Positions 16,421 to 24,084 of a stretch of 28,762 bases of DNA are shown in pieces. Position 1 is the stretch's first letter. Each line of letters begins with the position of its first letter. This stretch comes from Pseudomonadota bacterium (GTDB lineage Bacteria; Pseudomonadota; Gammaproteobacteria; Acidiferrobacterales; UBA6901): positions 1-28,762 of the forward strand of contig JAJXUF010000036.1 of assembly GCA_021783175.1 (NCBI GenBank), given 5' to 3'. The notes below the pieces were generated by a model that was given only the letters and a program-made list of their open reading frames with translations, had not been told where the DNA came from and searched no databases. Made by a program: the position numbers and the translations under genes.

Positions 16421-17815
16421 TCAGTCGAGATTCTTGTTAAGGTATTCAACATAGGCGTCGTCACGCAGCTCCCGCACCCACTGATCGTATCGTTCGTCTT
16501 CCTTGCGTGCCCGTATCTGTTCGCGCGCGCTCGCTTCATTCTTCTCGTTGGTAACGTCCTTGACTCTTCGTCCCAGTACCTGAATCAAATGATAACCATA
16601 GGGCGTCCGAACCGGCTCGCTTACCTCATTGACCTTGAGGGCGTTCATGGCTTTTTCGAATTCCGGAACCAGCTGGCCCGGACTGACCCAGCCAAGATCG
16701 CCGCCGCTGGAGGCCGAACCAGGGTCCTGGGAGTTTGCCCGGGCGAGGGCGGCAAAATCGTCCCCATTGACGATACGCTCGCGCAGTTGCTCAATCCGTT
16801 TGAGCGCTTCCGCCGGGGATGTTAGATCGTCGATGCGGATAAGTATATGCCGAACGTGGGTCTGGGTGATGGTCTGGACTTGATTGCTTCCGCGAATCGA
16901 ATTGAGCTTGAGAATGTGAAAACCGTTTGGACTTTGCAGAACGTTGCTAATGTCACCGGGTTTCATGTTTTTCAGGGCATCGACAAACAATTGCGGCAGC
17001 TGACCGGCCTTTTTCCACCCCAGGTTGCCGCCTTCGAGGGCGTTGTGCCCCTGCGATTCGCCAATAGCCGCCTGCTCGAAGCTTTCGCCTGCGCGCAATT
17101 TCGTCAGCAATTCTTCGGCTTTGAGCCGCGCCTTTTGGACGACGTCCGGAGTGGCGGAGTCAGGAATGGCAATCAGAATGTGGGAAATGTTGTATTCCGT
17201 GTCAGCGGCACTTTTGCTCTTGTTGGCCAGGAAGTTGTCGATCTCGCTTTGTGATACCGTGATGCGATCCTTTATTTCCCGGTCAACCAGCTGCTGAATA
17301 ATGATCTGATTGCGTATTTGCTCGCGAAACTTGGCCGGTTCGATGCCGTCCTTAGCGAGGCTTTTGTATAGAGCTGGCACACTTAGGTGGTTTTGGTCTG
17401 CGATGTTCTGCATGGCTGTATCCAGCTGTGCTTTGTCTACCCCTATTTTCAGCTGTTTGGCCACCTGTAGCTGCAAGTGTTCCACAATCAGTCGATCAAG
17501 GATCTGTTTGCGCAGAACATCCTCGGAAGGGGCCTGAATGTGCTGGGCGGCGATCCTGCGCTCAATATCCTTGAGGCGGTTGTCAAGTTCGCTTTGCGTG
17601 ATTACATCGTCATTGACTACCACCAGAATCCGGTCGATTTGGCGTACCTGGGCAGGGTTCCCACCGCTGACTGATGGCGGTGCTTCAGCAGCAGCTACGC
17701 CCGCTGCATGCGCCGCAGCAATGGCAAGCACAAGCCTGGTCGACCACCACAGCCAGAAATTCCAGCCGTGAAGGAAAAAGGTAAGTCTGCTACGGGTTGG
17801 GAATGACTTGTACAT
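16421..17815 (-). CDS. surA: Periplasmic chaperone and peptidyl-prolyl isomerase SurA
   Basis: Guides outer-membrane beta-barrel proteins, including LptD, through the periplasm. The 464-residue product has an N-terminal hydrophobic signal (about 20-45, ending AAHAAGVAAAEA), an N-terminal chaperone domain starting at QIDRILVVVNDDVITQSELD, and two parvulin domains, the first from NISHILIAIPD and the second from HVRHILIRIDDL. Both contain the typical GG(D/N)LGW stretch (EGGNLGW, SGGDLGW). The first ATG of the frame is at 17815; the frame is open through an upstream TTG at 17869, but that would place a long polar stretch before the signal. Length fits SurA (E. coli 428) with a slightly long N-terminus. 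Confidence 0.96.
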   Translation of the reverse strand: MYKSFPTRSRLTFFLHGWNFWLWWSTRLVLAIAAAHAAGVAAAEAPPSVSGGNPAQVRQIDRILVVVNDDVITQSELDNRLKDIERRIAAQHIQAPSEDVLRKQILDRLIVEHLQLQVAKQLKIGVDKAQLDTAMQNIADQNHLSVPALYKSLAKDGIEPAKFREQIRNQIIIQQLVDREIKDRITVSQSEIDNFLANKSKSAADTEYNISHILIAIPDSATPDVVQKARLKAEELLTKLRAGESFEQAAIGESQGHNALEGGNLGWKKAGQLPQLFVDALKNMKPGDISNVLQSPNGFHILKLNSIRGSNQVQTITQTHVRHILIRIDDLTSPAEALKRIEQLRERIVNGDDFAALARANSQDPGSASSGGDLGWVSPGQLVPEFEKAMNALKVNEVSEPVRTPYGYHLIQVLGRRVKDVTNEKNEASAREQIRARKEDERYDQWVRELRDDAYVEYLNKNLD

Positions 17816-18041
17816 ATCAGTGCATACGGGATGGCATTGGGGGGCCAATGGTTCAGCGTACTCAGTCAAATGTGGTTTGACTGCTTAGAATAGCACGATC
17901 GACCCCCTTTTTGGCGTGGTCGACGTTGCCCGCACCCGCTACTGGGCAGCACTGACACCTCGCGACATGCGCTGGCGCAAATGCCCCGGGACCGGAACTT
18001 GACAGGTTGTTGCCCCGCTGTGGAAGCCCGCTGACTGCAGG
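17816..18041. other. lptD-surA intergenic region
   Basis: A 226-bp gap with no gene. On the minus strand TATTCT (17887-17892) preceded by TGC resembles an extended -10 element, without a good -35, and could let surA-pdxA-rsmA be transcribed independently of lptD. No terminator was found after lptD. Confidence 0.4.
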
Positions 18042-20270
18042 CTATTGAAATATGAATTGCCCCTGGCGCAGCGGACTGTCGACCGGGGTTCCGAGATTGC
18101 CAAGACCTGTTAGCTCCAGTTGGAATACCACAGAATTGTCGATTGTGCCCCCTGGCAGGATTCGATGCTGCTTGATCAGCTGCAGTGCCCAGCAGCAGCT
18201 ACGGTATTGCACGCCGACATAACCCTGCAACGTGCGGTTGTCCAGCAGCGAATAGTTCCAGCGCGCCAGACCAGTCCAGCGGCCGGACATCGGCCATTGT
18301 GTCGAAATATCGCTTTGCGCCTCTTGATCGCGGGTGTAGCGGTAACCGATGTTGATGATGCGATCTGACTCAGGGCGATACTGGAAGAGGAATTCTCCCT
18401 TTTGATTGGTATTCTGGTGACTGTCCCACTGTAGTCCGCTTCGCATGTACCAGTCTGAATCGAGACGTGCTCGAACCTCGCCGACGCTATCGGCCGCAGC
18501 GGCCGCCGGGCTGCTTGCAAGGGAGGCGGGCAATGTCACCAGTGGATCGCGAAAATAGAAAATCTTGCCGATACTGAGACGCAGGCGCTCCACGCCGGTG
18601 TTTTGCTCGAGGAAGCGGCTCGATACAGCAAGCACTGTCTGATCCGCGTCGCCAATTCGATCCGCGCCGATGAAGCGGTTCTCCCGGAATAGGTTGTCGA
18701 AGCTGAATTCCGGTTGCCCGGCATCGAATAATGGGAGCGCGTCCTGGTTGCGATAAGGAATGTAGAGGTAGTAAAGCCGCGGTTCCAGAGTCTGGGTGTA
18801 GGCGGCGTGTGAAAAGGTCAGGGGGCGATCGAATTCCATGCCAGTATCGAGGCTGTAAATCGGCAGTGTGCGTTGTGGCGTGGTATCCGTAGGGGCGGCG
18901 ACGCCGTTGCCGCTCAGGTCGTAGCCGGTGTAGCGCACGCCGGCCTTAGGTATGAAGAATGCATAGGAATTGCGCAGCGGAAGGCTGACGCTTGGATTCA
19001 CATCCAGCCGCTGTCCGACAACGCTTGCGCTGCGTTCGAAGTAATCCCACTCGCTGTTAAGTTGCAGATGCAGTGAGTTCGGGAGGCTCGGTGAACTTCC
19101 CGACAACTGAATCTCGGGCAATTGCTTGTATGGCTGATCAGCCGCGGGAATCGTCGGGTCGATTGTCTGGTAATCCGAAACACGGGTAGCAAACTGCCAT
19201 ATTGGACCGCCGTAGAGGAGCTGTACCAGCCGCGGCAGGTAGGTTTGGCTGGAAAAGGCCGTATTTTCATTGAGGTCAGCAAAGTAGGTCTGATCGGATA
19301 CCCATTCCAAATCCGCCGAACCGCTCCAGTAAGGTGAAAATGTCTGATCATGTTTCAAAAACGCCGCGGAGCGACTATCGCCAGTTACCTGGTCGTGGGG
19401 TAAGTATTCGAGATCGGCAGTTCCGGAATATCCCTGACCTAGGTAGCGCAATTCGTTTTGTAGCTGAAAACCACGTTTGCTCATGATGCGTGGCGTGATG
19501 GTCGCATCGTAGTTGGGGGCTATGTTGACGTAATACGGAGCGGCCAGGAACGTTCCAAGCGTGGTGGAATTACCGAAGCGCGGTGCCAGGAATCCGGTTT
19601 TGCGCTGATCAGTCAATGGAAAGCTGAAATAGGGCGAGTACAGTATCGGCACGTGCATGAAACGCAAAACCACATTGTGAGCGGTGCCGACACCGGTGGT
19701 TCGGTTGAGATCCAGTCGCGAGCCGCTCAACAGCCAATCATCATGGCCGGGGGGGCAGGTGGTGTAGCGCATGTCATCCAGCACCAGTCCTTGTTGTCCA
19801 ACGAGGTGGATGCTTTTTGCCTCGCCGCGTGCGCTGTTATCGCCGAGATGGAACTGCGCGGAGCCTGTGTAGCCTGTCTGCTGGTCGAGGCGATACTTGA
19901 GAATCGGGGTTTTTACAATATCTCCCTGGCTATTTTGCAGCGTGATGTTCCCCTGCGCGTCGATGTGATTGTCAGTTGGGTTGTATGTCAGGGTGTCGGC
20001 GCCGATACTAATTCCGCTACGGCGCATTGTTACGTGTCCGGAAAAAGTGCTCGCCGCGTTAATCTGCGTAATGGCGCGATCGGAATCGATGTAGATGAGC
20101 GGATTTTCCTTGCTCAGGTAATGTCCCGAGGTGCCGGTTGGTGCCGGCTGGACTGACTGGGGCAGGGGGCAACCGGGTACGGGGTCAGCTGCCTGCGTCG
20201 AAATAAGCGGTTCAGCAGCCAATAAAGCCACGCACGCCATGCGCCACTTAAGGAGGGTACGGGGCATCAT
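18042..20270 (-). CDS. lptD: LPS-assembly protein LptD
   Basis: Outer-membrane beta-barrel that, with LptE, inserts lipopolysaccharide in the outer leaflet. The 742-residue product has a signal peptide (about 1-28, ending STQAA), a periplasmic OstA/LptA-like beta-jellyroll (about 50-215, with SGHVTMRRSGISIGADTL) and a long C-terminal barrel of alternating aromatic strands ending in phenylalanine-glutamine. The four disulfide cysteines are conserved: C34, C172 and the adjacent pair C692-C693 in YRSCCWAL. The start used is the ATG at 20270, which sets the signal at the extreme N-terminus; an ATG at 20306 would add 12 residues, and neither has a good ribosome-binding site. It is divergent from amgK-murU, as in Pseudomonas. 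Confidence 0.97.
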   Translation of the reverse strand: MMPRTLLKWRMACVALLAAEPLISTQAADPVPGCPLPQSVQPAPTGTSGHYLSKENPLIYIDSDRAITQINAASTFSGHVTMRRSGISIGADTLTYNPTDNHIDAQGNITLQNSQGDIVKTPILKYRLDQQTGYTGSAQFHLGDNSARGEAKSIHLVGQQGLVLDDMRYTTCPPGHDDWLLSGSRLDLNRTTGVGTAHNVVLRFMHVPILYSPYFSFPLTDQRKTGFLAPRFGNSTTLGTFLAAPYYVNIAPNYDATITPRIMSKRGFQLQNELRYLGQGYSGTADLEYLPHDQVTGDSRSAAFLKHDQTFSPYWSGSADLEWVSDQTYFADLNENTAFSSQTYLPRLVQLLYGGPIWQFATRVSDYQTIDPTIPAADQPYKQLPEIQLSGSSPSLPNSLHLQLNSEWDYFERSASVVGQRLDVNPSVSLPLRNSYAFFIPKAGVRYTGYDLSGNGVAAPTDTTPQRTLPIYSLDTGMEFDRPLTFSHAAYTQTLEPRLYYLYIPYRNQDALPLFDAGQPEFSFDNLFRENRFIGADRIGDADQTVLAVSSRFLEQNTGVERLRLSIGKIFYFRDPLVTLPASLASSPAAAAADSVGEVRARLDSDWYMRSGLQWDSHQNTNQKGEFLFQYRPESDRIINIGYRYTRDQEAQSDISTQWPMSGRWTGLARWNYSLLDNRTLQGYVGVQYRSCCWALQLIKQHRILPGGTIDNSVVFQLELTGLGNLGTPVDSPLRQGQFIFQ

Positions 20271-20379
20271 TTCGGAACGATTTTTGTAAGGCCCATAAAA
20301 TCGCATAGAATCGATAGGCCATCAAGCCGCGACCCGCCACTGCACGGCTTGGACGGCCAACCCGAGGAGTGAATGACAT

Positions 20380-21372
20380 TTGGACAGTAGACTGGAAGTA
20401 CTGAAACAGTGGGTGGCGGCAGCCCTCGGTGTCGACGCATTTGACATTCGCGCCGCATCGGAAGACGCCAGTTTTCGCCGCTACTTCAGAGTAACGACGG
20501 CCGCACGAACCTATATTGCGATGGATGCACCGCCGGAGAAGGAAGATATCCATCCCTACATCGAGATTGCGGGCCGGTTTCGTGCCCTCGGACTCAACGT
20601 GCCAGAGATATTTTGCCGCGACCTGCAGCAGGGTTTTCTGCTGCTGGGTGATTTGGGGGACCACCTCTATCTCCGTCATCTTTCTGAAAAGAGCGTCGAA
20701 CGGCTCTACGGCGACGCAATGGGCGCCCTGGTTGTGTTGCAGGCAGGCGTTTTCACTGACCGCAAGTTCTTGCCCGAGTATGATCACGCGTTGCTGATGC
20801 GTGAAATGGAGCTGTTTCGCGAATGGTACCTGTTGCGCCACCTTGGAACAGCTCTTAGCCCGAAGCAAGGCGCGATGCTCGACAGCACTTTCGAGATGCT
20901 TGCGCGTTCCGCCTTGGATCAGCCACAGGTGTGGGTACATCGTGATTATCATTCGCGTAACCTGATGGTGACCCAGGAGAACAATCCAGGAATTCTCGAC
21001 TTCCAGGACGCAGTGCTCGGGCCGATTACCTATGATCTCGTGTCTCTTTTGCGCGACTGTTATATTGACTGGCCGCGTGCCAGAGTCGAGGATTGGGCCC
21101 TTGGATTTCATTCCCTTGCACTGCAATCCGGCCTGCTAGTTTGTGAGGATGAGATGCTATTTCTGCGCTGGTTTGACTGGATGGGCGTGCAACGCCACCT
21201 GAAGGCGACAGGAATCTTTGCCCGCCTGAATCACCGTGACAAGAAGCCGGGCTATCTGCCCGATATTCCGCGTACTCTGGGATATGTAATTGAAGTCAGT
21301 GCCCGCTATTCCGAGCTACAACCGCTTCATCAGTTCTTGCGCGAGCTCCGCATCCCCGGGGTGGCTGCGTGA
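20380..21372 (+). CDS. amgK: Anomeric MurNAc/GlcNAc kinase AmgK
   Basis: A 330-residue kinase of the aminoglycoside phosphotransferase fold. AmgK phosphorylates MurNAc at C1 in the cell-wall recycling shortcut that bypasses de novo UDP-MurNAc synthesis. The catalytic loop is H187-R-D189-Y-H with N194, and the metal-binding motif is D207-F-Q-D210. The start is TTG at 20380, with GAGGAG 10 nt upstream; an ATG at 20373 would encode only five residues. Context decides the function: it overlaps murU by 4 nt and is divergent from lptD, the arrangement described in Pseudomonas putida. Such a pathway is known to give intrinsic fosfomycin tolerance, which is an inference here. Confidence 0.92.
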   Translation: MDSRLEVLKQWVAAALGVDAFDIRAASEDASFRRYFRVTTAARTYIAMDAPPEKEDIHPYIEIAGRFRALGLNVPEIFCRDLQQGFLLLGDLGDHLYLRHLSEKSVERLYGDAMGALVVLQAGVFTDRKFLPEYDHALLMREMELFREWYLLRHLGTALSPKQGAMLDSTFEMLARSALDQPQVWVHRDYHSRNLMVTQENNPGILDFQDAVLGPITYDLVSLLRDCYIDWPRARVEDWALGFHSLALQSGLLVCEDEMLFLRWFDWMGVQRHLKATGIFARLNHRDKKPGYLPDIPRTLGYVIEVSARYSELQPLHQFLRELRIPGVAA

Positions 21373-22052
21373 ATGTATTGATTTTGGCTGCTGGCCGCGG
21401 CGAACGGATGCGCCCACTGACTGACCATACCCCTAAACCATTGCTGCGTGTGGGCGGCAAAAGTCTGGTTGGCCACCTCATTGAGGCTCTGGCGCGTGCC
21501 AATCTTCGCGAATTGGTCCTCAATTATGCCCATCTCGGTGACCAGATAGTTGCCGAACTGGGTAATGGGCAAGCGTATGGTGTGCACATCGCCTATTCGG
21601 CAGAGTCTGGGGGCGCTCTGGAAACCGGCGGAGGTATTCTTCGCGCTTTGCCGTTGCTGCAAAGTGATCCTTTTGCAGTCATCAATGGCGATATTTGGAC
21701 TGACTATCCGTTTGAGCGCTTGCCGCGACAGCTGGCCGCGCTGGCACATCTGGTCTTGGTGGATAATCCGGAGCACCATCCGAGCGGGGATTTCGTTCTT
21801 CATGAGGGGCGCGTTTCCGTACCGGGCGCCCCGGGCACGCACGCGTTTCCGTCCCTTACGTTTAGCGGGATCGGCGTTTATCGCCGCGAGCTATTCGAGC
21901 GCTGCGCACCGGGTAGCTTCCCCCTGGCCCCCCTGCTGCGCTCGCAGATGGATCGGGGTTGCGTGACGGGGGAGTATTACGCTGGGCAATGGTCGGACAT
22001 AGGCACGCCCGAGCGCCTGGCAGACCTAGATCGCAAACTGCGTCGGCACTGA
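21369..22052 (+). CDS. murU: MurNAc-1-phosphate uridylyltransferase MurU
   Basis: Transfers UMP to MurNAc-1-phosphate to make UDP-MurNAc in cell-wall recycling. The 227-residue product is a compact nucleotidyltransferase: LAAGRGERMRPLTDHTPKPL at the N-terminus is the NTP-binding signature, with K23 in TPKP, and D108 in INGDIW is a likely metal ligand. The absence of a long C-terminal left-handed helix domain separates it from GlmU and most glucose-1-phosphate thymidylyltransferases. Translation starts at GTG (21369), overlapping the amgK stop as GTGA. Confidence 0.93.
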   Translation: MNVLILAAGRGERMRPLTDHTPKPLLRVGGKSLVGHLIEALARANLRELVLNYAHLGDQIVAELGNGQAYGVHIAYSAESGGALETGGGILRALPLLQSDPFAVINGDIWTDYPFERLPRQLAALAHLVLVDNPEHHPSGDFVLHEGRVSVPGAPGTHAFPSLTFSGIGVYRRELFERCAPGSFPLAPLLRSQMDRGCVTGEYYAGQWSDIGTPERLADLDRKLRRH

Positions 22053-22087
22053 CCTTTCGCCAGGCACTTTCGCACCGATACGCGCAC

Positions 22088-22537
22088 ATGACAGAAGACG
22101 ATATCGATGTCTTGATCGAAATCGATTCTGCGTGGTCGTTCCCGATCAGGCGGCGGTGGACGCGCCTTATAGAGCTGGCAGTCTGGGGGGATTTGCGAAG
22201 CGCTAACCTCGGTACGGTTGGAAAGATGCGGCGGCGGGCGCTGGAATTGGGCGAGAAATGGCGGTCGGTCTGCAGCGACAGGAAGTGGATACCGCGCAAG
22301 CGGGAACGAGCAAAGAATTTCCTAGGGTCGTGTCTGAATCTGCGCGACAGCTTGGTGCAGCTGGAAAAGGCCGCAAGCGAGCTGGACGGCGGTGCGGATT
22401 ATGCCGAATTCGGGCAGCTTCTGATTGAGATCCATCAGGTGGTAGTGGGTCCCCTGGCTGAGCGGGAAAACAAGGTAGCCGCCGCGCTCGATAGCTTGAA
22501 TAAAGCAGCGCTCCAGGACGAAGAGGCCGATGACTAG
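22088..22537 (+). CDS. Hypothetical protein after murU
   Basis: A 149-residue soluble protein of unrecognised family. The N-terminus is acidic (MTEDDIDVLIEID), the middle is basic and tryptophan-bearing (RRRWTRLIELAVWGDLRS), and the remainder (about 70-145) looks almost wholly helical, with heptad-like leucines that could form a coiled coil or helical hairpin, ending in an acidic tail (LQDEEADD). No signal peptide or membrane segment is seen. The ATG at 22088 lacks a good ribosome-binding site, but 35 nt after murU suggests co-transcription. The same frame is open upstream to 21959 inside murU, where residues look like shadow coding. No function is proposed. Confidence 0.65.
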   Translation: MTEDDIDVLIEIDSAWSFPIRRRWTRLIELAVWGDLRSANLGTVGKMRRRALELGEKWRSVCSDRKWIPRKRERAKNFLGSCLNLRDSLVQLEKAASELDGGADYAEFGQLLIEIHQVVVGPLAERENKVAAALDSLNKAALQDEEADD

Positions 22538-22562
22538 AGGTACTTGCCGGACACCGGGCAAT

Positions 22563-22616
22563 AAAAAACCGGCAGCGCTACATCCTCGACTGGGACGCCC
22601 GGAGGGGCTGCCGGTT
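22563..22616 (-). terminator. Long-stem hairpin with minus-strand T run
   Basis: AACCGGCAGC (22567-22576) and GCTGCCGGTT (22607-22616) are perfect complements, with an inner CCTC/GAGG stem in the 30-nt loop. On the minus strand the stem runs directly into six T, as in an intrinsic terminator. The plus side has no T run. It would be a second terminator beyond the one closing the lysine-rich peptide gene. Confidence 0.6.
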
Positions 22617-22701
22617 CAGGGTAATGATGCAGGAATTTGGTTCGCTTCAAGGTTTCTCCCATTCCGGGCTAGCAACTTTCCATTCGCGAACCGTCCGTAG
22701 T

Positions 22702-22744
22702 AAAAAAACACTTGGTGGTCGCCACAGCAGATCGGGCGACCACC
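22702..22744 (-). terminator. Intrinsic terminator of the lysine-rich peptide gene
   Basis: GGTGGTCGCC (22714-22723) and GGCGACCACC (22735-22744) make a 10-bp perfect stem with an 11-nt loop. On the minus strand five bases separate it from seven T (22702-22708). It begins 24 bp after the peptide's stop codon. Confidence 0.75.
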
Positions 22745-22768
22745 CGGACTAACCTGCCAACAAATCAG

Positions 22769-22849
22769 TTACTTCTTTTTCTTTGCGGCCTTTTTCTTGG
22801 TGGCCTTCTTTGCACTCTTTTTCTTCGCAGCCTTCTTCTTTGTTGCCAT
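22769..22849 (-). CDS. Lysine/alanine-rich micro-protein, histone H1-tail-like
   Basis: A 26-residue product made only of Met, Ala, Thr, Ser and Lys, with 15 lysines in clusters of two to four separated by AA, SA, AT and AA (it begins MATKKKAAKKKSAKK). Translation signals are excellent: AAAGGAG lies 7 nt before the ATG, and an intrinsic terminator follows the stop. Lys/Ala repeats of this sort occur in the tails of bacterial histone H1-like proteins, which bind DNA or RNA by charge, but those are longer. The codons mix AAG and AAA, and the pattern is not a simple nucleotide repeat. It lies between the hypothetical gene after murU and nrdJb. Function is inferred only from composition; RNA/DNA compaction or ribosome association are possibilities. 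Confidence 0.7.
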   Translation of the reverse strand: MATKKKAAKKKSAKKATKKKAAKKKK

Positions 22850-22892
22850 GATTTACTCCTTTACGTTGTGGTTAGGGGACTACCGAGAAAAG

Positions 22893-22909
22893 AGGGACCA
22901 ATGGTCCCT
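22893..22909. repeat. 7-bp inverted repeat before the lysine-rich peptide gene
   Basis: AGGGACC (22893-22899) and GGTCCCT (22903-22909) are exact complements around a 3-nt centre. It lies 44 nt upstream of the peptide's ATG, so it could be an operator or a leader hairpin. Confidence 0.65.
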
Positions 22910-22925
22910 GTTGGCACTGCTCTGC

Positions 22926-22958
22926 AAAAAAGGAAAAGACAGCCTCAGGCTGTCTTTT
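22926..22958 (-). terminator. Strong hairpin, terminator-like on the minus strand
   Basis: The 25-nt segment 22934-22958 is a 12-bp perfect dyad around a single C (AAAAGACAGCCT and AGGCTGTCTTTT). On the minus strand it is followed by CC and six T (22926-22931). The plus side ends in only four T. It lies 77 nt before the lysine-rich peptide's ATG, so it would end an upstream minus-strand transcript or condition the peptide's expression. Confidence 0.65.
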
Positions 22959-23008
22959 CACGACTTCTGTCAGCGGGGGGCACATCTCAATAGAGGAATT
23001 GGGTGGTA

Positions 23009-23040
23009 TCGGCAACCCAGGGTTGCCGAGAGGCATTTTT
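23009..23040 (+). terminator. Hairpin with a plus-strand T run
   Basis: TCGGCAACCC (23009-23018) and GGGTTGCCGA (23020-23029) form a 10-bp perfect dyad around one A. Six bases later the plus strand has TTTTT (23036-23040). It could terminate plus-strand transcription leaving the murU-hypothetical unit, or be a structural element of a minus-strand leader. Confidence 0.5.
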
Positions 23041-23194
23041 ATTCTTGCACTTCGCAATCGATCCAATGTGCCCTTTGACCCCGTTGTTGCCTGCCATTCA
23101 CATCGTGTAACTGGGTTCGCCGTTTCGCGATGTGTTGCCGATTCTTCTCGACCTTGTTTGTCGTTGATGATTCGGCGACACGGCTCTTAGTTCA

Positions 23195-23222
23195 GGTGTA
23201 GCACGATTTCTTAACACGTCAA
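23195..23222 (-). promoter_or_regulatory. Possible minus-strand promoter
   Basis: The minus strand reads TTGACG (23217-23222; 5/6 match) and, after 16 bp, TACACC (23195-23200; 3/6) preceded by TGC as in an extended -10 element. Transcription would start near 23188 and run towards the lysine-rich peptide gene, about 340 nt away. Confidence 0.45.
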
Positions 23223-23239
23223 GCAGTACTTTAATGAGC

Positions 23240-23258
23240 GTTTGCTAAAAATGCAAAC
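23240..23258. repeat. GTTTGC-N7-GCAAAC dyad
   Basis: A perfect 6-bp dyad with an AT-only 7-bp centre, located about 60 bp upstream of the possible start near 23188 and about 80 bp beyond the nrdJb stop. Its symmetry suits an operator; the absence of a T run argues against a terminator. Confidence 0.5.
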
Positions 23259-23334
23259 ACTTTTTGCCAAAAAAATTCTGGTGACGAGTTGGTGAAGCGA
23301 TTGTTGTCGTGGTGAGATGATCAGAGCGAGTGAT

Positions 23335-24015
23335 TCATCCGCATTTCGAGTCGCCGCAGTTCAAGCAGGTCATGCAGCCATCTAACTTGATCACCGCTTT
23401 GGTCGAACACTTCGTGCAGAGCTGTGACTCCGCGGGAAATTCTGAGTTGTCAGATGATTCAGCGTTCCCATTGCGGTCTCTATGGGCCGCGCGCTTCTCG
23501 GCAATAAATTTCTTCCTGTCTTCATCCGGCTCTTCGACCCGGATCATGCCGATCATTTTCATGTGACACTCGATCGCGTCGCCAATCTCTGCGACGAGAG
23601 ACGGGGTATATTTGCCCTTCTTGAAGTATCCCCCGCGCGGATCGAACACACTGCGCAGTTCCTCAACCAGAAAAGTAGCATCCCCGCCCTTGCGAAATAC
23701 CGCGGAAATAATGCGCGTCAGGGCGACAATCCATTGGAAGTGGTCCATGCTTTTGGAATTGATAAAGATCTCGAAGGGACGTCGCTTCTCGTGCTGGGTC
23801 CCTGGGTTCAATATGATGTCGTTTATGGTGACGTACAGGGCGTGTTCCGTGAGGGGCGTCTTGATCTTGTAGGTGCTGCCGATCAGCATCTCTGGACGTT
23901 CCAGCTTTTCGTGCATGTGCACGACATTAGTTTCTCCTGCGCCGGATTTTGGTGCGCCAGTTTCGTCCTTAATCACCTCGTAGCCCGTAATCTTCTTTTC
24001 TATCTTGATCGTCAT
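23335..24015 (-). CDS. nrdJb: Class II ribonucleotide reductase, C-terminal subunit NrdJb
   Basis: A 226-residue protein carrying the C-terminal section of an adenosylcobalamin-dependent ribonucleotide reductase. Residues about 60-160 form the TSCPD domain (ILNPGTQHEKRRPFEIFINS, RGGDAT-like FRKGGDATFLVEEL). The C-terminus is a cysteine-rich ribbon, CTKC then CMTCLNC and final SKCG, expected to bind zinc and to shuttle reducing electrons to the active site. In many bacteria this part is fused to NrdJ; a separate form is known as NrdJb in Pseudomonas aeruginosa (about 231 residues). The ATG at 24015 has AGGAG 9 nt upstream; a possible upstream start at 24051 lacks one. It follows nrdJa after 69 bp. 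Confidence 0.92.
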   Translation of the reverse strand: MTIKIEKKITGYEVIKDETGAPKSGAGETNVVHMHEKLERPEMLIGSTYKIKTPLTEHALYVTINDIILNPGTQHEKRRPFEIFINSKSMDHFQWIVALTRIISAVFRKGGDATFLVEELRSVFDPRGGYFKKGKYTPSLVAEIGDAIECHMKMIGMIRVEEPDEDRKKFIAEKRAAHRDRNGNAESSDNSEFPAESQLCTKCSTKAVIKLDGCMTCLNCGDSKCG

Positions 24016-24084
24016 TGTTGAATTCTCCTGATAGTCCGGCGAAAACGCCAAATACCGACAAATTTCCCGTGTCGCCCGCTGGAC

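Larger units (their letters stand above)
22850..23334. other. Hairpin-rich gene-free region upstream of the lysine-rich peptide
   Basis: No convincing protein gene. It holds, right to left: a 6-bp dyad (23240-23258), a minus-strand promoter-like pair (23195-23222), about 150 bp of plain sequence, and three strong inverted repeats (23009-23029, 22934-22958, 22893-22909). A minus-strand frame ending at 22872 is open for over 100 codons but has no ATG or GTG at its head, no ribosome-binding site, and crosses the hairpins. The region could be a long 5' leader or a separate small RNA. Confidence 0.5.

Noticed and set aside
22872..23066. Minus-strand 64-codon frame upstream of the lysine-rich gene
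   Set aside because: It starts at TTG, has no ribosome-binding site, and runs through perfect hairpins, which fits non-coding RNA better.
22712..23078. Two plus-strand frames rich in Leu and Phe that look like membrane proteins
   Set aside because: They are the reverse-strand image of the lysine-rich gene (Lys codons read backwards give Leu and Phe) and lack ribosome-binding sites.
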